A DNA stretch of 64,000 nt from Halodurantibacterium flavum (GTDB lineage Bacteria > Pseudomonadota > Alphaproteobacteria > Rhodobacterales > Rhodobacteraceae): the NCBI RefSeq assembly GCF_042681825.1, contig NZ_JBHUGH010000012.1, positions 212,771 to 276,770 of the forward strand, given 5' to 3'. The notes beneath the pieces were generated by a model. It saw nothing but the letters and a program-made list of their open reading frames with translations. It did no database searches and was not told where the DNA came from. Both the position numbers and the translations under genes were made by a program. Of the stretch, positions 45,992 through 54,970 are shown piece after piece (position 1 is the first letter of the stretch; each line of letters starts with the position of its first letter).

Positions 45992-47379
45992 TTCAGCACC
46001 TTCTTCAGATGGTAGGATTTCGGTCGCGTGACCGCGTGATAGCCGATGACCGACAGCGCGCCGCCGCGCCCGGTATCCTTGCAGCCCGTCCAGCAGAGCG
46101 CCGGATCGAGATAGTCGCAGCGGTTCATGAAGACCGTCCCGGTCTCGATCTGCGCGCCGACCCGTTCGGCATTGGCGGGGTCCTGCGTCCAGATCGAGGC
46201 GGTGAGGCCATAGGGGCTGTCATTCATCAGGCGGATCGCCTCGGCCTCGTCCTGCACGGGCATGATGCCGACCACGGGGCCAAAGCTTTCTTCGCGCATC
46301 ACGCGCATGTCGTGGGTCACGTTGATGAGGATCTGCGGCGCCAGGTAGGTGCCGCCATCGTCCGCCGGGAAATGCGCCGGATCGATCAGCGGCGTCGCGC
46401 CCTGCGCCACCGCCTCGGCCACCTGCGCGCGCACCGTATCGGCGAAACGGCGGCTGGCCATCGGCCCCAGCGTCGTTTCCGGATCGAGCGGGTTGCCGAG
46501 CCGCAGGCCCTTGACCCAGTCGACCGCCTTGTCCACGAAGGCGCTGTAAAGCGTATGGTGGACATAGATCCGCTCGATCCCGCAGCAGCACTGGCCCGCG
46601 TTGAACATCGCGCCGTCCATCAGCCCGTCGACAGCGGCGTCAAGATCGGCATCGGCCATGACATAGCCCGGGTCCTTGCCGCCCAGTTCCAGCCCCATGG
46701 CGGTAAAGGTGCCCGCAGCGGCGCGTTCCATCGCCTGCCCGCCGCCGACCGAGCCGGTGAAGTTCACAAAGCCGAAGGCCCGCTGGCCGATCAGGGCCTC
46801 GGTCGTTTCATGGTCCAGAAAGAGGTTCTGGAACACCTCGGTTGGGACGCCGCCCTGGTGAAAGGCCTGCGCCAGCCGCTCGCCCGCCAACAGGGTCTGG
46901 CTGGCATGTTTCAGGACGACCGCATTTCCCGCGATCAGGGCGGGGACGATCGTGTTGATCGCGGTCAGGAAGGGATAGTTCCACGGCGCCACGACAAAGA
47001 CGACGCCATAGGGCACGCGCTCCAGCCGGCGGGTAAAACGGTCGCTGTCCTCGACCGCGGTGGGAGCCAGCGCCTCGGCGGCAATGCCGGCCATGTATTC
47101 GGTGCGTTCGTTCACGCCGCCGAACTCGCCACCATAGCGGACCGGACGGCCCATCTGCCGGGCAAGCTCGGTCACGATGTCGTCCTTCATCGCGTTCAGC
47201 GCCGCGATCCCGGCGCGGACGCGGGCGATACGCTCGGCCAGCGGCAGGGCGGCCCAGGCGGGTTGCGCAGCGCGGGCGCGTTCCACTGCGGCCTGCGCCT
47301 CGGCCAGCGGCAGGGCAGGGCGTTCGGCATAGACCCGCCCGTCGATGGGCGAGATGCACTGGATCATTCTGGGGATCAT
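45988..47379 (-). CDS. NAD(P)-dependent aldehyde dehydrogenase
   Basis: A 463-residue aldehyde dehydrogenase. Motifs are VVAPWNYPFLTAINTIVPALIAGNAV, NFTGSVGGGQAME (in the NAD-binding loop) and LELGGKDPGYV (catalytic Glu). FNAGQCCCGIERIYV has three consecutive cysteines at the nucleophile position. The start at 47379 has GGAGG six bases upstream; a second Met at 47367 and a longer open frame exist. It sits between the glutamine-synthetase-like gene and the alcohol dehydrogenase gene, fitting a PuuC-like role on a gamma-glutamyl aldehyde. Confidence 0.9.
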   Translation of the reverse strand: MIPRMIQCISPIDGRVYAERPALPLAEAQAAVERARAAQPAWAALPLAERIARVRAGIAALNAMKDDIVTELARQMGRPVRYGGEFGGVNERTEYMAGIAAEALAPTAVEDSDRFTRRLERVPYGVVFVVAPWNYPFLTAINTIVPALIAGNAVVLKHASQTLLAGERLAQAFHQGGVPTEVFQNLFLDHETTEALIGQRAFGFVNFTGSVGGGQAMERAAAGTFTAMGLELGGKDPGYVMADADLDAAVDGLMDGAMFNAGQCCCGIERIYVHHTLYSAFVDKAVDWVKGLRLGNPLDPETTLGPMASRRFADTVRAQVAEAVAQGATPLIDPAHFPADDGGTYLAPQILINVTHDMRVMREESFGPVVGIMPVQDEAEAIRLMNDSPYGLTASIWTQDPANAERVGAQIETGTVFMNRCDYLDPALCWTGCKDTGRGGALSVIGYHAVTRPKSYHLKKVLK

Positions 47380-47408
47380 TCTGGTCCTCCGGTCCTCGTT
47401 TGGGCCGA

Positions 47409-48776
47409 TCAGGCCCGTTCCAGCCCGCGGCGCAATTCCCAGTCGGTCACGACGCGATTCTGTTCCTCTATCTCCCAAAGTGCCGCGCGGTGATAGTGGT
47501 CAATCACAGCATCCCCGAAGGCCGTTCGCAGCATTGCCGAGCCCTTCATCAGGGACGCAGCCTCGCCCAGCGTCTTGGGTACCTCGGGCATGTCTGTGCC
47601 GAGATAGGCATCGCCGGACATGGCCGGCGCGAGGTCCAGCTTTCGCTCGATCCCGTCAAGCCCGGCGGCAAGCAGTGCCGCCATGGCGAGATAGGGGTTC
47701 AGGTCGGCGCCCCCGATGCGGCATTCCACGCGCACTCCCTTGGTGCCCTCGCCGCAGATGCGGAAACCCGCAGTGCGGTTGTCGAGGCTCCAGACCGTTT
47801 TCGTGGGCGCAAAGGTTCCCGCGACAAAGCGCTTGTAGCTGTTGACGTAGGGCGCCAGCAGGCAGGTGATGTCGCGCGCGTGATGTAAAAGCCCGGCCAC
47901 ATAATGCCGCATCAGGGCCGACATTCCGTGATCCGCTGTTTCGTCAAAGAACGCAGGCGCCCCGGCGGCGGTCCAAAGAGACTGGTGCACATGGCTCGAG
48001 GATCCGACGCGGTCATGGCGGTACTTGGCCATGAAGGTGACGGAACGGCCCTTGGCATGGGCGATTTCCTTGACGCCGTTCTTGACGATGCTGTGCATGT
48101 CGGCGGTGTCGAGCGCGTCGGAGTAGCGGATGTTGATCTCTTCCTGCCCCGTTTCGGCCTCGCCCTTGGAACATTCCACCGGGATGCCCGCGCCGTAAAG
48201 CCCGTTGCGGATGGCGCGCATGACCTCTTCTTCCTTCGACGTGCCGAAGATCGCGTAATCCACGTTGTAGCCGCCGAGCGTTTTAGGGTCGCGCCAGTTC
48301 GCGTCGCGCAGCGCCTCGTAGCTCTGCTCGAACAGGAAGAATTCGAGCTCGGTCGCCATCATCGGCACGAATCCCATCGCGCTGGCCCGGGCGATCTGGC
48401 GCTTGAGGATCGCGCGCGGGGCGTGCGGCACCTCTTGATGGGTGTGGTGGTCCAGAAGATCGCAGAGCACGAGCGCCGTTCCCGGCAGCCAGGGGACAAG
48501 ACGGAGGGTCGAAAGGTCGGGCTTCATCACATGGTCGCCATAGCCCGAGGCCCAGCTTGTGGCGGCATAGCCCTGCACCGTCATCATCTCCATGTCGGTG
48601 GCGAGCAGATAGTTGCAGCAATGGGTTTCCTCCCAGCCGCCGTCGAGGAAATGCCGGGCATGGAACCGCTTGCCCATCAGGCGGCCCTGCATGTCGATGG
48701 TGCAGACGAGCACCGTGTCGATCTCCCCGGCGGTGACGGCCGCCTTCAGGCTTTCCATACTGAGGTTTGCGGGCAT
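47409..48776 (-). CDS. Glutamine-synthetase-family ligase (gamma-glutamylamide synthetase, PuuA-like)
   Basis: A 455-residue GS-fold ligase. Active-site strands are ATELEFFLFE, GQEEINIRY, SSSHVHQSLW and the CRIGGADLNPYLAMAALLAAG tail. It lacks the NLYD adenylylation motif of GlnA, and its N-terminus (DTVLVCTIDMQGRLMGKR) is that of the PuuA/GlnT branch, which joins glutamate to amines rather than to ammonia. With an aldehyde dehydrogenase and an alcohol dehydrogenase downstream and a TRAP transporter upstream, it probably glutamylates an imported amine or amino alcohol. The amine is not identifiable from sequence. Confidence 0.85.
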   Translation of the reverse strand: MPANLSMESLKAAVTAGEIDTVLVCTIDMQGRLMGKRFHARHFLDGGWEETHCCNYLLATDMEMMTVQGYAATSWASGYGDHVMKPDLSTLRLVPWLPGTALVLCDLLDHHTHQEVPHAPRAILKRQIARASAMGFVPMMATELEFFLFEQSYEALRDANWRDPKTLGGYNVDYAIFGTSKEEEVMRAIRNGLYGAGIPVECSKGEAETGQEEINIRYSDALDTADMHSIVKNGVKEIAHAKGRSVTFMAKYRHDRVGSSSHVHQSLWTAAGAPAFFDETADHGMSALMRHYVAGLLHHARDITCLLAPYVNSYKRFVAGTFAPTKTVWSLDNRTAGFRICGEGTKGVRVECRIGGADLNPYLAMAALLAAGLDGIERKLDLAPAMSGDAYLGTDMPEVPKTLGEAASLMKGSAMLRTAFGDAVIDHYHRAALWEIEEQNRVVTDWELRRGLERA

Positions 48777-48836
48777 GGCCCCTCCCTTGGTCCCTGGCTG
48801 CGGCGAGGCTGCGACCCCGACCGCGATCTGGTTGCG

Positions 48837-48856
48837 GCCCGGCCCGAAGGCCGGGC
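48837..48856 (-). terminator. Intercistronic hairpin after the TRAP receptor gene, system 3
   Basis: GCCCGGCC (48837-48844) pairs with GGCCGGGC (48849-48856) around a CGAA loop, directly after the receptor stop codon (read leftward) and before the GS-like gene. No T run is present, so mRNA stabilisation or partial termination is more likely than full stop. Confidence 0.6.
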
Positions 48857-48863
48857 GGCGGTA

Positions 48864-49943
48864 TCAGTAACGATAGGGCACGCCAGCCCTCTCCATGATC
48901 TGGTTGTAATCCTTGAAGATCTGGACGACCCGGCCGGCGCGGTCGCTGCTGGCCGCGATCTCTTCCCAGAATTCCTCGGCATCGGCGGTGACCTGGTTCC
49001 ATTCCTCGGCGGGAATGGTGGTCAGTTCCATCTTGTCGCCCTCGACGCGGAGCTTGGCCTCGCCGCCCCAATACCAGACCTGGCGGTAGTAATGGGACTG
49101 GTCGATGGTGATGCGGAACAGTTCCTGCAGATGCGGGGGAACGCGGTTCCAGCTGTCGGTATTGGCGAAATAGGACCCGCACCAGGCCCCGGTCACGTTG
49201 TTGGCCAGCGCATAGTTGCAGATGTCGGCCCAGCCCACCTCATAGGCTTCGGTAAAGCCGCACCATGCGACGCCATCCAGTTCACCGGTCTGCAGCGCGA
49301 CCTCCACGTCATCCCACGGCACGGTCACGGGGATCAGGCCATAGCGCGACAGGAACCGCCCCGCGGTGGGCACGCCGAAGACGCGTTTGCCGCGCATGTC
49401 GGCCAGGCTGCGGATCGGGTCCTTCGTAAAGATGTGCAGCGGGTCCCATGCCCCGGCGCTGAGCCATTCGACGCCCCGCACCTCGCCATAGGCCTCGGCC
49501 CAGATCTCGTTCAGGCCGTATTGGTTGAAGAGCACCGGCAGATCGAGGCTGTAGCGCGTCGAGAACGGGAAATAGCCGCCGAAAACCGCGATATCGACCG
49601 GCGAAGCCATGGTGGCATCATCCGACTGCACCGCGTCGATCGTGCCGTTCTGCAGCGCGCGGAACAGTTCCGAGGTCGGCACAAGCTGGTCGGCGTAATA
49701 GAGGTCGATTACCATTTCGCCATTCGCCGCCGTGTTGAAGGCGTCGATCTGCGGCTTGATGACATGCGCCCCGAGCGGCGCGCCCGAATAGGTCTGCAGC
49801 CGCCAGCGGATCGGGCCGCTTTGCGCGTTGACGTAAGGCGCCGCCAGCGTTCCGGTGGCAAGCGCCGCGCTGCCGGCACCCGCCCGCCGCAGAAAGTCGC
49901 GCCGGCTGGCGAGTATCCTTGAGGTCTTGGTCTCTTCGGTCAT
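48864..49943 (-). CDS. TRAP transporter solute-binding protein (DctP family), system 3
   Basis: A 359-residue receptor with a twin-arginine signal: SRRDFLRRAGAGSAALATG in residues 13-31, then APYVNAQS at the cleavage region. It belongs to the DctP subgroup with IRWRLQTYSGAPLGAHVIKPQIDAFNT. DPIRSLADMRGKRVFGVPTAGRFL carries the ligand arginine, and GELDGVAWCGFTEAYEVGWADIC follows. Export in folded form suggests a cofactor or dimer, as known for some TRAP receptors of this branch. Its gene lies downstream of both permease genes, the reverse of system 2. Confidence 0.87.
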   Translation of the reverse strand: MTEETKTSRILASRRDFLRRAGAGSAALATGTLAAPYVNAQSGPIRWRLQTYSGAPLGAHVIKPQIDAFNTAANGEMVIDLYYADQLVPTSELFRALQNGTIDAVQSDDATMASPVDIAVFGGYFPFSTRYSLDLPVLFNQYGLNEIWAEAYGEVRGVEWLSAGAWDPLHIFTKDPIRSLADMRGKRVFGVPTAGRFLSRYGLIPVTVPWDDVEVALQTGELDGVAWCGFTEAYEVGWADICNYALANNVTGAWCGSYFANTDSWNRVPPHLQELFRITIDQSHYYRQVWYWGGEAKLRVEGDKMELTTIPAEEWNQVTADAEEFWEEIAASSDRAGRVVQIFKDYNQIMERAGVPYRY

Positions 49944-49989
49944 CGTATCACTCTCCTCTGTTGGGGCCTTCGGGCCTCTTGCCTGTGTT

Positions 49990-51312
49990 TCAGCGTGCGT
50001 TCACGTATTGCGGCAGCCAGAGTGCGATCTGCGGAAAGATCATCAGCACCACGACCGCAAGCACCATGATCGCCACGAAGGGGATGATCGAGCGGTAGAT
50101 ATCCAGAAGCGAGATGCCCGGCGGCGCCATCGCCCGCATCAGAAAGAGGTTATAGCCAAAGGGCGGCGTCATGTAGGCGATCTGGCAGGTCATCGTGTAA
50201 AGCACCCCGTACCAGATCGGGTCAAAGCCCAGCATCCGAACCAGCGGCACGTAAAGCGGCGCGACGATCACCAGCATCGCCGTATCGTCGAGGAACATCC
50301 CCATCAGCAGGTAGGAGAGCTGCATCATGATCAGCACCTCCCAGGGCGAAAGCTCCCACCGCGTGATAAAGAGGCCCTCGATCGCGCGCACCGCGCCGAT
50401 CCCGTCAAAGACCGATCCGAAAGCCAGCGCCGCAAGGATGATCCACAGGAACATGCAAGAGATCATCAGCGTCTTTTTCGCCGTCTCATGCAGGACGCGG
50501 AAGGTCAGCCGCCGTTTCCATGCCGCCGCAAGCGTGGCGCTGGTCGCCCCCACGGCAGAGCTTTCGACAAGGCTCGTGTAGCCCAGCACGAACAACCCGG
50601 TCATGAAGAAGAATATCAGGAACGGAATGATCCCCGCCCGCAACAGCCGCAGCTTGTCGCGCAGGGGCATGTTCAGTTCCTCCTCGGACACCGTCGGGGC
50701 CAGATGCGGCTGCAAGCGGCAACGGATGACGATGTAGAGGATGAACATCGCGGCGATCATCAGCCCCGGCACGACCCCCGCGAGCCAGAGCTGGCTGACC
50801 GGCTGGCGCGCGATCATGCCGTAAAGGACCAGCACGACCGATGGCGGCACGAGGATGCCGAGTGAACTGCCGCCCTGCACGACCCCGGTGATCAGCACCT
50901 TGTCATAGCCGCGCCGCAACATCTCGGGCAGGGCGATGGTGGCGCCGATGGCCATCCCCGCGACCGAAAGTCCGTTCATCGCCGAAACCACGACCATCAG
51001 AAGGATCGTGCCAATGGCCAGCCCGCCGCGCAACCGCCCGAACCAGACGTGAAAGGCGCGGTAAAGATCCTCGGCAATGCCCGATTCCGACAGCACATAG
51101 CCCATGTAGACAAAGAGCGGCAGCGTCAGCATCGGGAACCAGTTGAAGAGCCGGAACGCCGCGTTGAACGGCATTTCCGCCGCCCCTTGCCCATAGAGGA
51201 GCAGCGCCGCCCCCGCCGCCACAAATCCGATGGCCCCGAATATGCGCTGCCCCGTCAGGAGCATCAGCAGCATCGCCGCGAACATCAGAAGGGCGATCAT
51301 CTCATAGCTCAT
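49990..51312 (-). CDS. TRAP transporter large permease (DctM family), system 3
   Basis: A 440-residue membrane protein. Family landmarks are MLTLPLFVYMGYVLSESGIAEDLYRAF, VVSAMNGLSVAGMAIGATIALPEMLRRGYD, GGSSLGILVPPSVVLVLYG and QIAYMTPPFGYNLFLMRAMAPP. This is the subgroup associated with Tat-exported receptors, with SAMNG in place of the usual GxxSGS. The start at 51312 was chosen because it overlaps the small permease gene as ATGA; the frame runs open for 183 more codons upstream over that gene. Confidence 0.9.
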   Translation of the reverse strand: MSYEMIALLMFAAMLLMLLTGQRIFGAIGFVAAGAALLLYGQGAAEMPFNAAFRLFNWFPMLTLPLFVYMGYVLSESGIAEDLYRAFHVWFGRLRGGLAIGTILLMVVVSAMNGLSVAGMAIGATIALPEMLRRGYDKVLITGVVQGGSSLGILVPPSVVLVLYGMIARQPVSQLWLAGVVPGLMIAAMFILYIVIRCRLQPHLAPTVSEEELNMPLRDKLRLLRAGIIPFLIFFFMTGLFVLGYTSLVESSAVGATSATLAAAWKRRLTFRVLHETAKKTLMISCMFLWIILAALAFGSVFDGIGAVRAIEGLFITRWELSPWEVLIMMQLSYLLMGMFLDDTAMLVIVAPLYVPLVRMLGFDPIWYGVLYTMTCQIAYMTPPFGYNLFLMRAMAPPGISLLDIYRSIIPFVAIMVLAVVVLMIFPQIALWLPQYVNAR

Positions 51313-51842
51313 GCCGGGGCCCCCTGGCGCAGGCGCGCCCAGTCCTTGAAGATCATCGCAATCGCCTGAAGGATCATCAGAACGATGGCGCAGACCATCA
51401 CCACCTTGATGGGGATCATCGACGGGTTCCACATCGAGAAATTCCGCTGGTCGTATTCGATCGCGTAGAGCGTGCTGGAGATCGAGCCCCAGAGCAGCAC
51501 ACCGAGGTAGAAGAGCAGGCAGAAGGCCGTCAGAAGGTCCATCCGCGCGCGGCCCCGTTCGGTCAGGCGTTCGTAAAAGACGTCCATCCGGGCATGCGCG
51601 CCTTCCTTGAGCGTGTAGGCCCCACCGGCAAAGTAATAGGCCGTCAGCATGAACTGCGCCGCCTCGATGCACCAATGCAGGGGGATGTTGATGACGTTTC
51701 GCGTGATCGCATCGAGCAGCAGGACGGCGACCATCGCAAAGATCAGGTACATCGCGATGATGCCCACCACCTGCGACAGGCCGTCGGTCCAGCGCACGTA
51801 GAGCCGTATCGCCCGGGGCATCCGGTCCATCGCATCCGTCAT
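51309..51842 (-). CDS. TRAP transporter small permease (DctQ family), system 3
   Basis: A 177-residue membrane protein with four hydrophobic segments (about 24-46, 55-73, 98-118, 138-158). It contains the motif LHWCIEAAQFMLTAYYFAGGAYTLKEGAHARMDVFYE, typical of DctQ. It overlaps the DeoR regulator gene and the large permease gene by 4 bp each, so the regulator and transporter are cotranscribed. Confidence 0.87.
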   Translation of the reverse strand: MTDAMDRMPRAIRLYVRWTDGLSQVVGIIAMYLIFAMVAVLLLDAITRNVINIPLHWCIEAAQFMLTAYYFAGGAYTLKEGAHARMDVFYERLTERGRARMDLLTAFCLLFYLGVLLWGSISSTLYAIEYDQRNFSMWNPSMIPIKVVMVCAIVLMILQAIAMIFKDWARLRQGAPA

Positions 51843-52594
51843 CGCACCACGACCCCTGCATCCTCCAGCGCCCGCGTGATGGGGGGCGCGGGCGGCTGAT
51901 CCGTCAAAAGCATGTCGATTTCCCCTGTCCGGCAGACGCGGAAGCCCGCGGTCTTGCCCAGCTTGGACTGATCGGCGAGCACGACGACCTGCCGCGCCGC
52001 GTCGATCATGGCGCGGGCAACCTGGGCTTCGTCTATGTTCGAATCCATCGCGCCCACCGCGGGGTCGAGCGCCGTGACCGTCAGAACGGCATAATCCGCC
52101 TGAAATGCCCCAAGCTGCCGGATGACCAGCGGCCCCACCGTCTGCGCGTTCGAGGGGCTGTATTCGCCCCCCAGCAGGAACACCCGCGCCCCGCGCGCGC
52201 GATAGCCCAGGGCCCGCGCGATGGCGACGGAGTTCGTGATGACCGTCAGGTCTGCGACAAATGCAATCTCCTCGGCGCAGGCGAGCGTCGTCGATCCCGT
52301 ATCGAGGAAGATCGTGTCGCCGGGCTGCAGAAGCCCCGCCAATTTTCGCGCGATTTCCGATTTGGCGGCCGCATTGGTCGCCAGCCGTTCGTCAAAGCTG
52401 CCTTCCTGATGCAGACGCAGGCGCTTGGCGCCGCCATGGATCTTTTGCAGGACGCCCTGTTCGGCCAGCAGGCTCAGGTCACGGCGGATCGTTTCCGGCG
52501 AGACCGAGAACCGGCGCGCCAGTTCCTCGACCGTCAGCTGCCCGCTGTCCCGGATCACCCCGGCGATCAGGCCGCGCCTGTCCTTCGCCTTCAT
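51839..52594 (-). CDS. DeoR/GlpR-family transcriptional regulator
   Basis: A 251-residue regulator. The N-terminal helix-turn-helix is LIAGVIRDSGQLTVEELARRFSVSPETIRRDLSLLAEQGVLQKIHGGA. The effector domain has IFLDTGSTTLACAEEI, VITNSVAIARAL and LLGGEYSPSNAQTVGP, typical of phosphosugar-sensing DeoR proteins. It heads the leftward operon of TRAP genes, ligase and dehydrogenases, and likely controls it. A DeoR regulator usually senses a sugar phosphate, which sits oddly with a glutamyl-amine pathway and leaves the inducer open. Confidence 0.88.
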   Translation of the reverse strand: MKAKDRRGLIAGVIRDSGQLTVEELARRFSVSPETIRRDLSLLAEQGVLQKIHGGAKRLRLHQEGSFDERLATNAAAKSEIARKLAGLLQPGDTIFLDTGSTTLACAEEIAFVADLTVITNSVAIARALGYRARGARVFLLGGEYSPSNAQTVGPLVIRQLGAFQADYAVLTVTALDPAVGAMDSNIDEAQVARAMIDAARQVVVLADQSKLGKTAGFRVCRTGEIDMLLTDQPPAPPITRALEDAGVVVR

Positions 52595-52761
52595 CCCATC
52601 CCCGCTGGCCCGGATTTTCCGGTTTCTTGATCACATTTTTGCCAGCTAACGTCTTTGGAATTGCCCGAGTCAACGAAAAACTGCGGGCAGGGGGCCACAA
52701 CTGCCCAAAATCAGTGCAAAGCTATGGGCGGTCGTGACCGTTCGGGCGGATCTTGCGCGGA

Positions 52762-53589
52762 TCAGTCCCAGCGCGGCGCCAGACCTTCCGGATCGGTAAT
52801 GCGCCCATCGGGTCGGGCCATGGCAAAGATGCGCGCCATTTCTTCATCGGAAAGTTCAAAGTCGAAGATCGCGACGTTCTCGGCCAGTCGTTCGATCCGG
52901 GCGGTCTTGGACAGGGCGATCACGCCTTCCTGCTGCACGAGCCAGCGCAGGGCGACCTGCGCGGCGGTGCGACCATGGGCAGAGCCGATCTCGGCCAGTA
53001 CCCGATCGGTGGCGGAGGCGCCATTCGCCATGGCGTAGTAGGCGGTGACCGAAAGGCCGGCCGTCCGGGCGGCCTCGATCACGCGGGTCTGGTTCAGCCA
53101 GGGATGATATTCCACCTGATTGGTGACAAGCGGCGCCTCTGACATTGCCACGGCCTCGGCGGTCTGGGCGGCGTTGTAGTTGCTTATGCCGATATGCCGG
53201 GTCATGCCCGCAGCGCGCACCGCGTTCAGGGACCCGATCCGGTCGGCCATCGGGACATCGCTGCCGCCCGGCCAGTGGAGAAGCAGCAGGTCGACCTGAT
53301 CCACCCGGAGCTTCTGGAGGCTCTGCTCGACCGAGCGCCGGAAATCTGCGGCCGCGAAATTCGTCACCCAGACCTTGGTCGTCAGAAAGATGTCGTCCCG
53401 GGGGACGCCGCATGCCTTGATGGCGGCCCCGACGGCGTCCTCGTTCTGATAGATCTGTGCGGTATCCACATGCCGGAAGCCCGCGCGCAATGCCTCGGGC
53501 AGGACCTCGTGAACCTCCGCCTCGGACATGCGGAAGGTGCCGAAGCCGAGGGCAGGAATTTCCGCGCCGTTGCAGACCACCGTTTTCAT
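52762..53589 (-). CDS. Aldo/keto reductase
   Basis: A 275-residue AKR of the 2,5-diketo-gluconate reductase type. GFGTFRM starts the barrel, FRHVDTAQIYQNEDAVGAAI supplies the catalytic Asp and Tyr, FLTTKVW the Lys, and LLLLHWPGGSD the His. It also has VTNQVEYHPWLNQ and the NADPH-binding tail ALSKTARIERLAENVAIFDFELSDEEM. It reduces carbonyls in the cytoplasm; the substrate is unknown. It stands upstream of the DeoR operon with a 167-bp gap, so it may be separately transcribed. Confidence 0.9.
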   Translation of the reverse strand: MKTVVCNGAEIPALGFGTFRMSEAEVHEVLPEALRAGFRHVDTAQIYQNEDAVGAAIKACGVPRDDIFLTTKVWVTNFAAADFRRSVEQSLQKLRVDQVDLLLLHWPGGSDVPMADRIGSLNAVRAAGMTRHIGISNYNAAQTAEAVAMSEAPLVTNQVEYHPWLNQTRVIEAARTAGLSVTAYYAMANGASATDRVLAEIGSAHGRTAAQVALRWLVQQEGVIALSKTARIERLAENVAIFDFELSDEEMARIFAMARPDGRITDPEGLAPRWD

Positions 53590-53711
53590 GTGCGTTCCTT
53601 TTGTCGGGTTGGGCCGGGACTGCGTTGCAGATAGGTGCAGCCAACACGGTGTAAAGCGCGCGACGATCCGCCGGGGCGGATTTGGTTGGGTCCGGGGCAG
53701 GTCTGGGCTAG

Positions 53712-54905
53712 ATGGACGTCATGACCAAAAGACATGACCCACGCCACACCGCGAGCCAGTCCACCCCCGCATTTGCTGCGCCCGCTACAGGTTCCCTTCC
53801 CGCCAAGGGGCTGCATGTGCACGACGGGATGCCGCGTCTTGACCCCGCCCCGCGTTACCCGTGGTTCAAGCGCAACCTGTCAGACCCGTTCTTTTACCTT
53901 GTACCGGGTCTGATGTGGCTGGCGCTGGCGCTGCGCCATGGCAGCCTGTCGCTGCCGAGCGCGGCAAATCCGGGAATGGAGGCCGGCGGGCTTTGGGGCG
54001 AAAGCAAATCGCAGGGGCTGGAGCTTTTCGGGCCCGGCGGGCAGCGTCATCTGGCGGCCTATGTGCGGCTTGAACGTGGAAACGACTCGGGTGAGGCCGC
54101 GAGCGGTCGCGCGCTGGCCGCGATGGCTGTGGCGGGACTGGCCTTTCCGGTCGTGGGCAAGCCCGACCGCGGCTATCAGGGCTGGGGCGTGCGCAAGCTG
54201 ATGGACGATCGCGACCTGCGCGATTACCTGATCCCGGCGCGGCCCGAACTGACGCTTTTGCTGCAAAAGCTGATCGACTGGCAGGGCGAGGCCGGGATTT
54301 TCTACATACGCCATCCCGATGAGGCGCAGGGGCGGATCGCGTCCTTCGCGCTCAACTACGCGCCGCATGTGGTGGGGGACGGGCAAGGTCGGGTCGCGGA
54401 TCTGGTCCGGGCGGACCCTGTGCTGCGGCAGAATGCCGAGATCTATCGGGCCAGAAACCGGGGCCGTTGGCAGGCTGTTCCGGACAAGGGTGAGGTCGTG
54501 ATCCTGACCAATGCGCGCAGTGCGCGGCTGGGCGCCGTCTATCGCGACGCCGCGCACATGGTCACACCAGAGCTTGAGGCCTGCATCGACAACATCGCCC
54601 GGGAAATCCCCGGCTTTCACTTTGGTCGCTTCGACATCCGCTTTCGCAGCATCGGGGCGTTGTTGCAGGGGCGGGACTTTTGCATTGTCGAGCTGAACGG
54701 GGCAGGGGCCGAGATGCTGCATCTGTGGGATGGCCGCAAATCGACGCTTGAGGCCTATCGCACCTTGTGGGGGCAGTATCGCGCGCTGTTTTCCATCGGG
54801 GCTGAGATGCGCCGTCAGGGCCACCACCCGACCGGTCTGCGAGAGCTTTTGCGGCTGCAGCGCCGGCAGGAAAAGCTGCGCCGCAGCTATCCGCCCACCT
54901 CCTGA
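53712..54905 (+). CDS. ATP-grasp carboxylate-amine ligase-like protein
   Basis: A 397-residue protein. ATP-grasp features are FPVVGKPDRGYQGWGVRKL (glycine loop with Lys), HFGRFDIRFRS, and FCIVELNGAGAEM, giving the D...E-x-N metal-binding pattern seen in D-Ala-D-Ala ligase and relatives. The N-terminal 70 residues are proline-rich with one hydrophobic stretch (FFYLVPGLMWLALALRHG), which may be a membrane contact. The substrate is unknown. It precedes an alpha/beta hydrolase and a DedA protein. The start could be the ATG at 53712 or the one at 53721; no good ribosome-binding site separates them. Confidence 0.65.
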   Translation: MDVMTKRHDPRHTASQSTPAFAAPATGSLPAKGLHVHDGMPRLDPAPRYPWFKRNLSDPFFYLVPGLMWLALALRHGSLSLPSAANPGMEAGGLWGESKSQGLELFGPGGQRHLAAYVRLERGNDSGEAASGRALAAMAVAGLAFPVVGKPDRGYQGWGVRKLMDDRDLRDYLIPARPELTLLLQKLIDWQGEAGIFYIRHPDEAQGRIASFALNYAPHVVGDGQGRVADLVRADPVLRQNAEIYRARNRGRWQAVPDKGEVVILTNARSARLGAVYRDAAHMVTPELEACIDNIAREIPGFHFGRFDIRFRSIGALLQGRDFCIVELNGAGAEMLHLWDGRKSTLEAYRTLWGQYRALFSIGAEMRRQGHHPTGLRELLRLQRRQEKLRRSYPPTS

Positions 54906-54970
54906 CGCCAAAGCTGGTGCGGCGCGTCGCGCTGCGCTAGGCAGATCCAAAGACCGCCGGAGAGCCACCC

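Noticed and set aside
52595..52761. Short inverted repeats upstream of the DeoR gene as operator
   Set aside because: CGGTCGTGACCG and GGGCAG...CTGCCC are short and of the kind frequent in GC-rich DNA. Nothing ties them to DeoR binding, so they were not annotated.
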